Shown here: positions 6,362-6,622 of the stretch, piece by piece
How the letters are laid out: every line of letters starts with the position of its first letter
Numbering within the stretch: the stretch's first letter is position 1
Assembly (NCBI GenBank): GCA_002343485.1
Contig: DDST01000119.1
Coordinates: 1-6,622, forward strand
Length of the DNA stretch: 6,622 nucleotides
Source: Proteobacteria bacterium UBA2383
GTDB lineage: Bacteria > Pseudomonadota > Gammaproteobacteria > Competibacterales > Competibacteraceae
Direction: 5' to 3'
Program-made: the position numbers and the translations under genes
The notes under the pieces: model-generated
What the model saw: only the letters and a program-made list of their open reading frames with translations
Databases searched by the model: none
Told to the model about the DNA's origin: nothing

Positions 6362-6622
6362 TTACAAACTGTAATACATATCGAATTCAACCGGATGCGT
6401 GGTCATACGCAACCGGGTCACTTCTGCCTGTTTCAATTCGATATAGGCATCAATCAGATCGCTGGTGAATACGCCGCCCTTCAGCAGGAATTCGTGGTCA
6501 TTTTGCAGAGCGGTTAGCGCCTCATCGAAATAGAAGCAGACCTTGGGAATCTGCTTTTCCTCTTCTGGAGGCAGGTCATAGAGATCTTTATCCATCGCAT
6601 CGCCAGGATGAATCTTGTTCTG
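6362..6622 (-). CDS. glnA: Glutamine synthetase type I, C-terminal part (cut by window edge)
   Basis: The last 86 codons of glnA; the 5' part lies beyond the right edge, and the frame stays open to base 6622. The enzyme makes glutamine from glutamate, ammonia and ATP as a cytoplasmic dodecamer. Visible signatures are NKIHPGDAMDKDLYDLPPEE, which closely matches E. coli GlnA and contains the tyrosine adenylylated by GlnE (Tyr397 in E. coli), then FLLKGGVFTSDLIDAYIELK and the terminal TTHPVEFDMYYSL, a proteobacterial GlnA C-terminus. The ATG at 6595 is the internal Met of AMDKD, not a start. The stop is TAA at 6362-6364. The conserved tyrosine implies control by adenylylation. It converges on the cupin gene. 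Confidence 0.97.
   Translation of the reverse strand, partial: QNKIHPGDAMDKDLYDLPPEEEKQIPKVCFYFDEALTALQNDHEFLLKGGVFTSDLIDAYIELKQAEVTRLRMTTHPVEFDMYYSL

Noticed and set aside
6362..6595. A small 77-residue protein starting at the ATG at 6595
   Set aside because: The frame continues upstream to the window edge with conserved glutamine synthetase sequence, so this is the C-terminus of glnA.
1910..6622. A folate/glutamine operon linking pabBC and glnA
   Set aside because: glnA is on the opposite strand, with three unrelated genes in between; the metabolic link is not supported by gene order.

Overview
The window looks like ordinary chromosomal DNA of a proteobacterium, most likely a gammaproteobacterium. 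The evidence is a type A RNase P RNA whose conserved blocks closely follow the Escherichia coli molecule, and a glutamine synthetase C-terminus of the adenylylatable type I kind (NKIHPG..MDK.LYDLPPEE). No phage, transposase, plasmid or CRISPR signature is visible. The genus cannot be read from the sequence.

Layout, left to right. Positions 1-50 form a perfect 24-bp inverted repeat with a 2-base centre, just beyond the 3' end of a minus-strand gene. That gene (86-1768) encodes a multidomain protein: HD-GYP cyclic-di-GMP phosphodiesterase, four-cysteine zinc-ribbon-like segment, proline-rich linker, receiver-like domain and C-terminal DEP domain. A 141-base divergent intergenic region separates it from a plus-strand series: a fused aminodeoxychorismate synthase component I/aminodeoxychorismate lyase (pabB-pabC, 1910-3643), a GalT/HIT-superfamily protein of unknown function resembling DUF4921 (3795-5189), the RNase P RNA gene rnpB (about 5242-5596) and a cupin-fold protein (5611-6264) that starts almost at the rnpB 3' end. 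The 3' end of glnA enters from the right edge on the minus strand (6362-6622). Two related short palindromes fill the gap between the convergent cupin and glnA genes.

How the parts relate. PabBC supplies 4-aminobenzoate for folate from chorismate and glutamine-derived ammonia, and GlnA makes glutamine, but they are on opposite strands and not next to each other, so any link is loose. RNase P is a housekeeping ribozyme. The HD-GYP protein is a signalling enzyme transcribed away from the rest. I see no convincing new multi-gene system. The points most worth a second look are the perfect palindrome at the window edge, the HD-GYP/zinc-ribbon/receiver-like/DEP architecture, the 7-codon reading frame whose stop overlaps the TTG start of pabBC, the uncharacterised GalT-like enzyme, and the tight rnpB-cupin junction with no visible Shine-Dalgarno.
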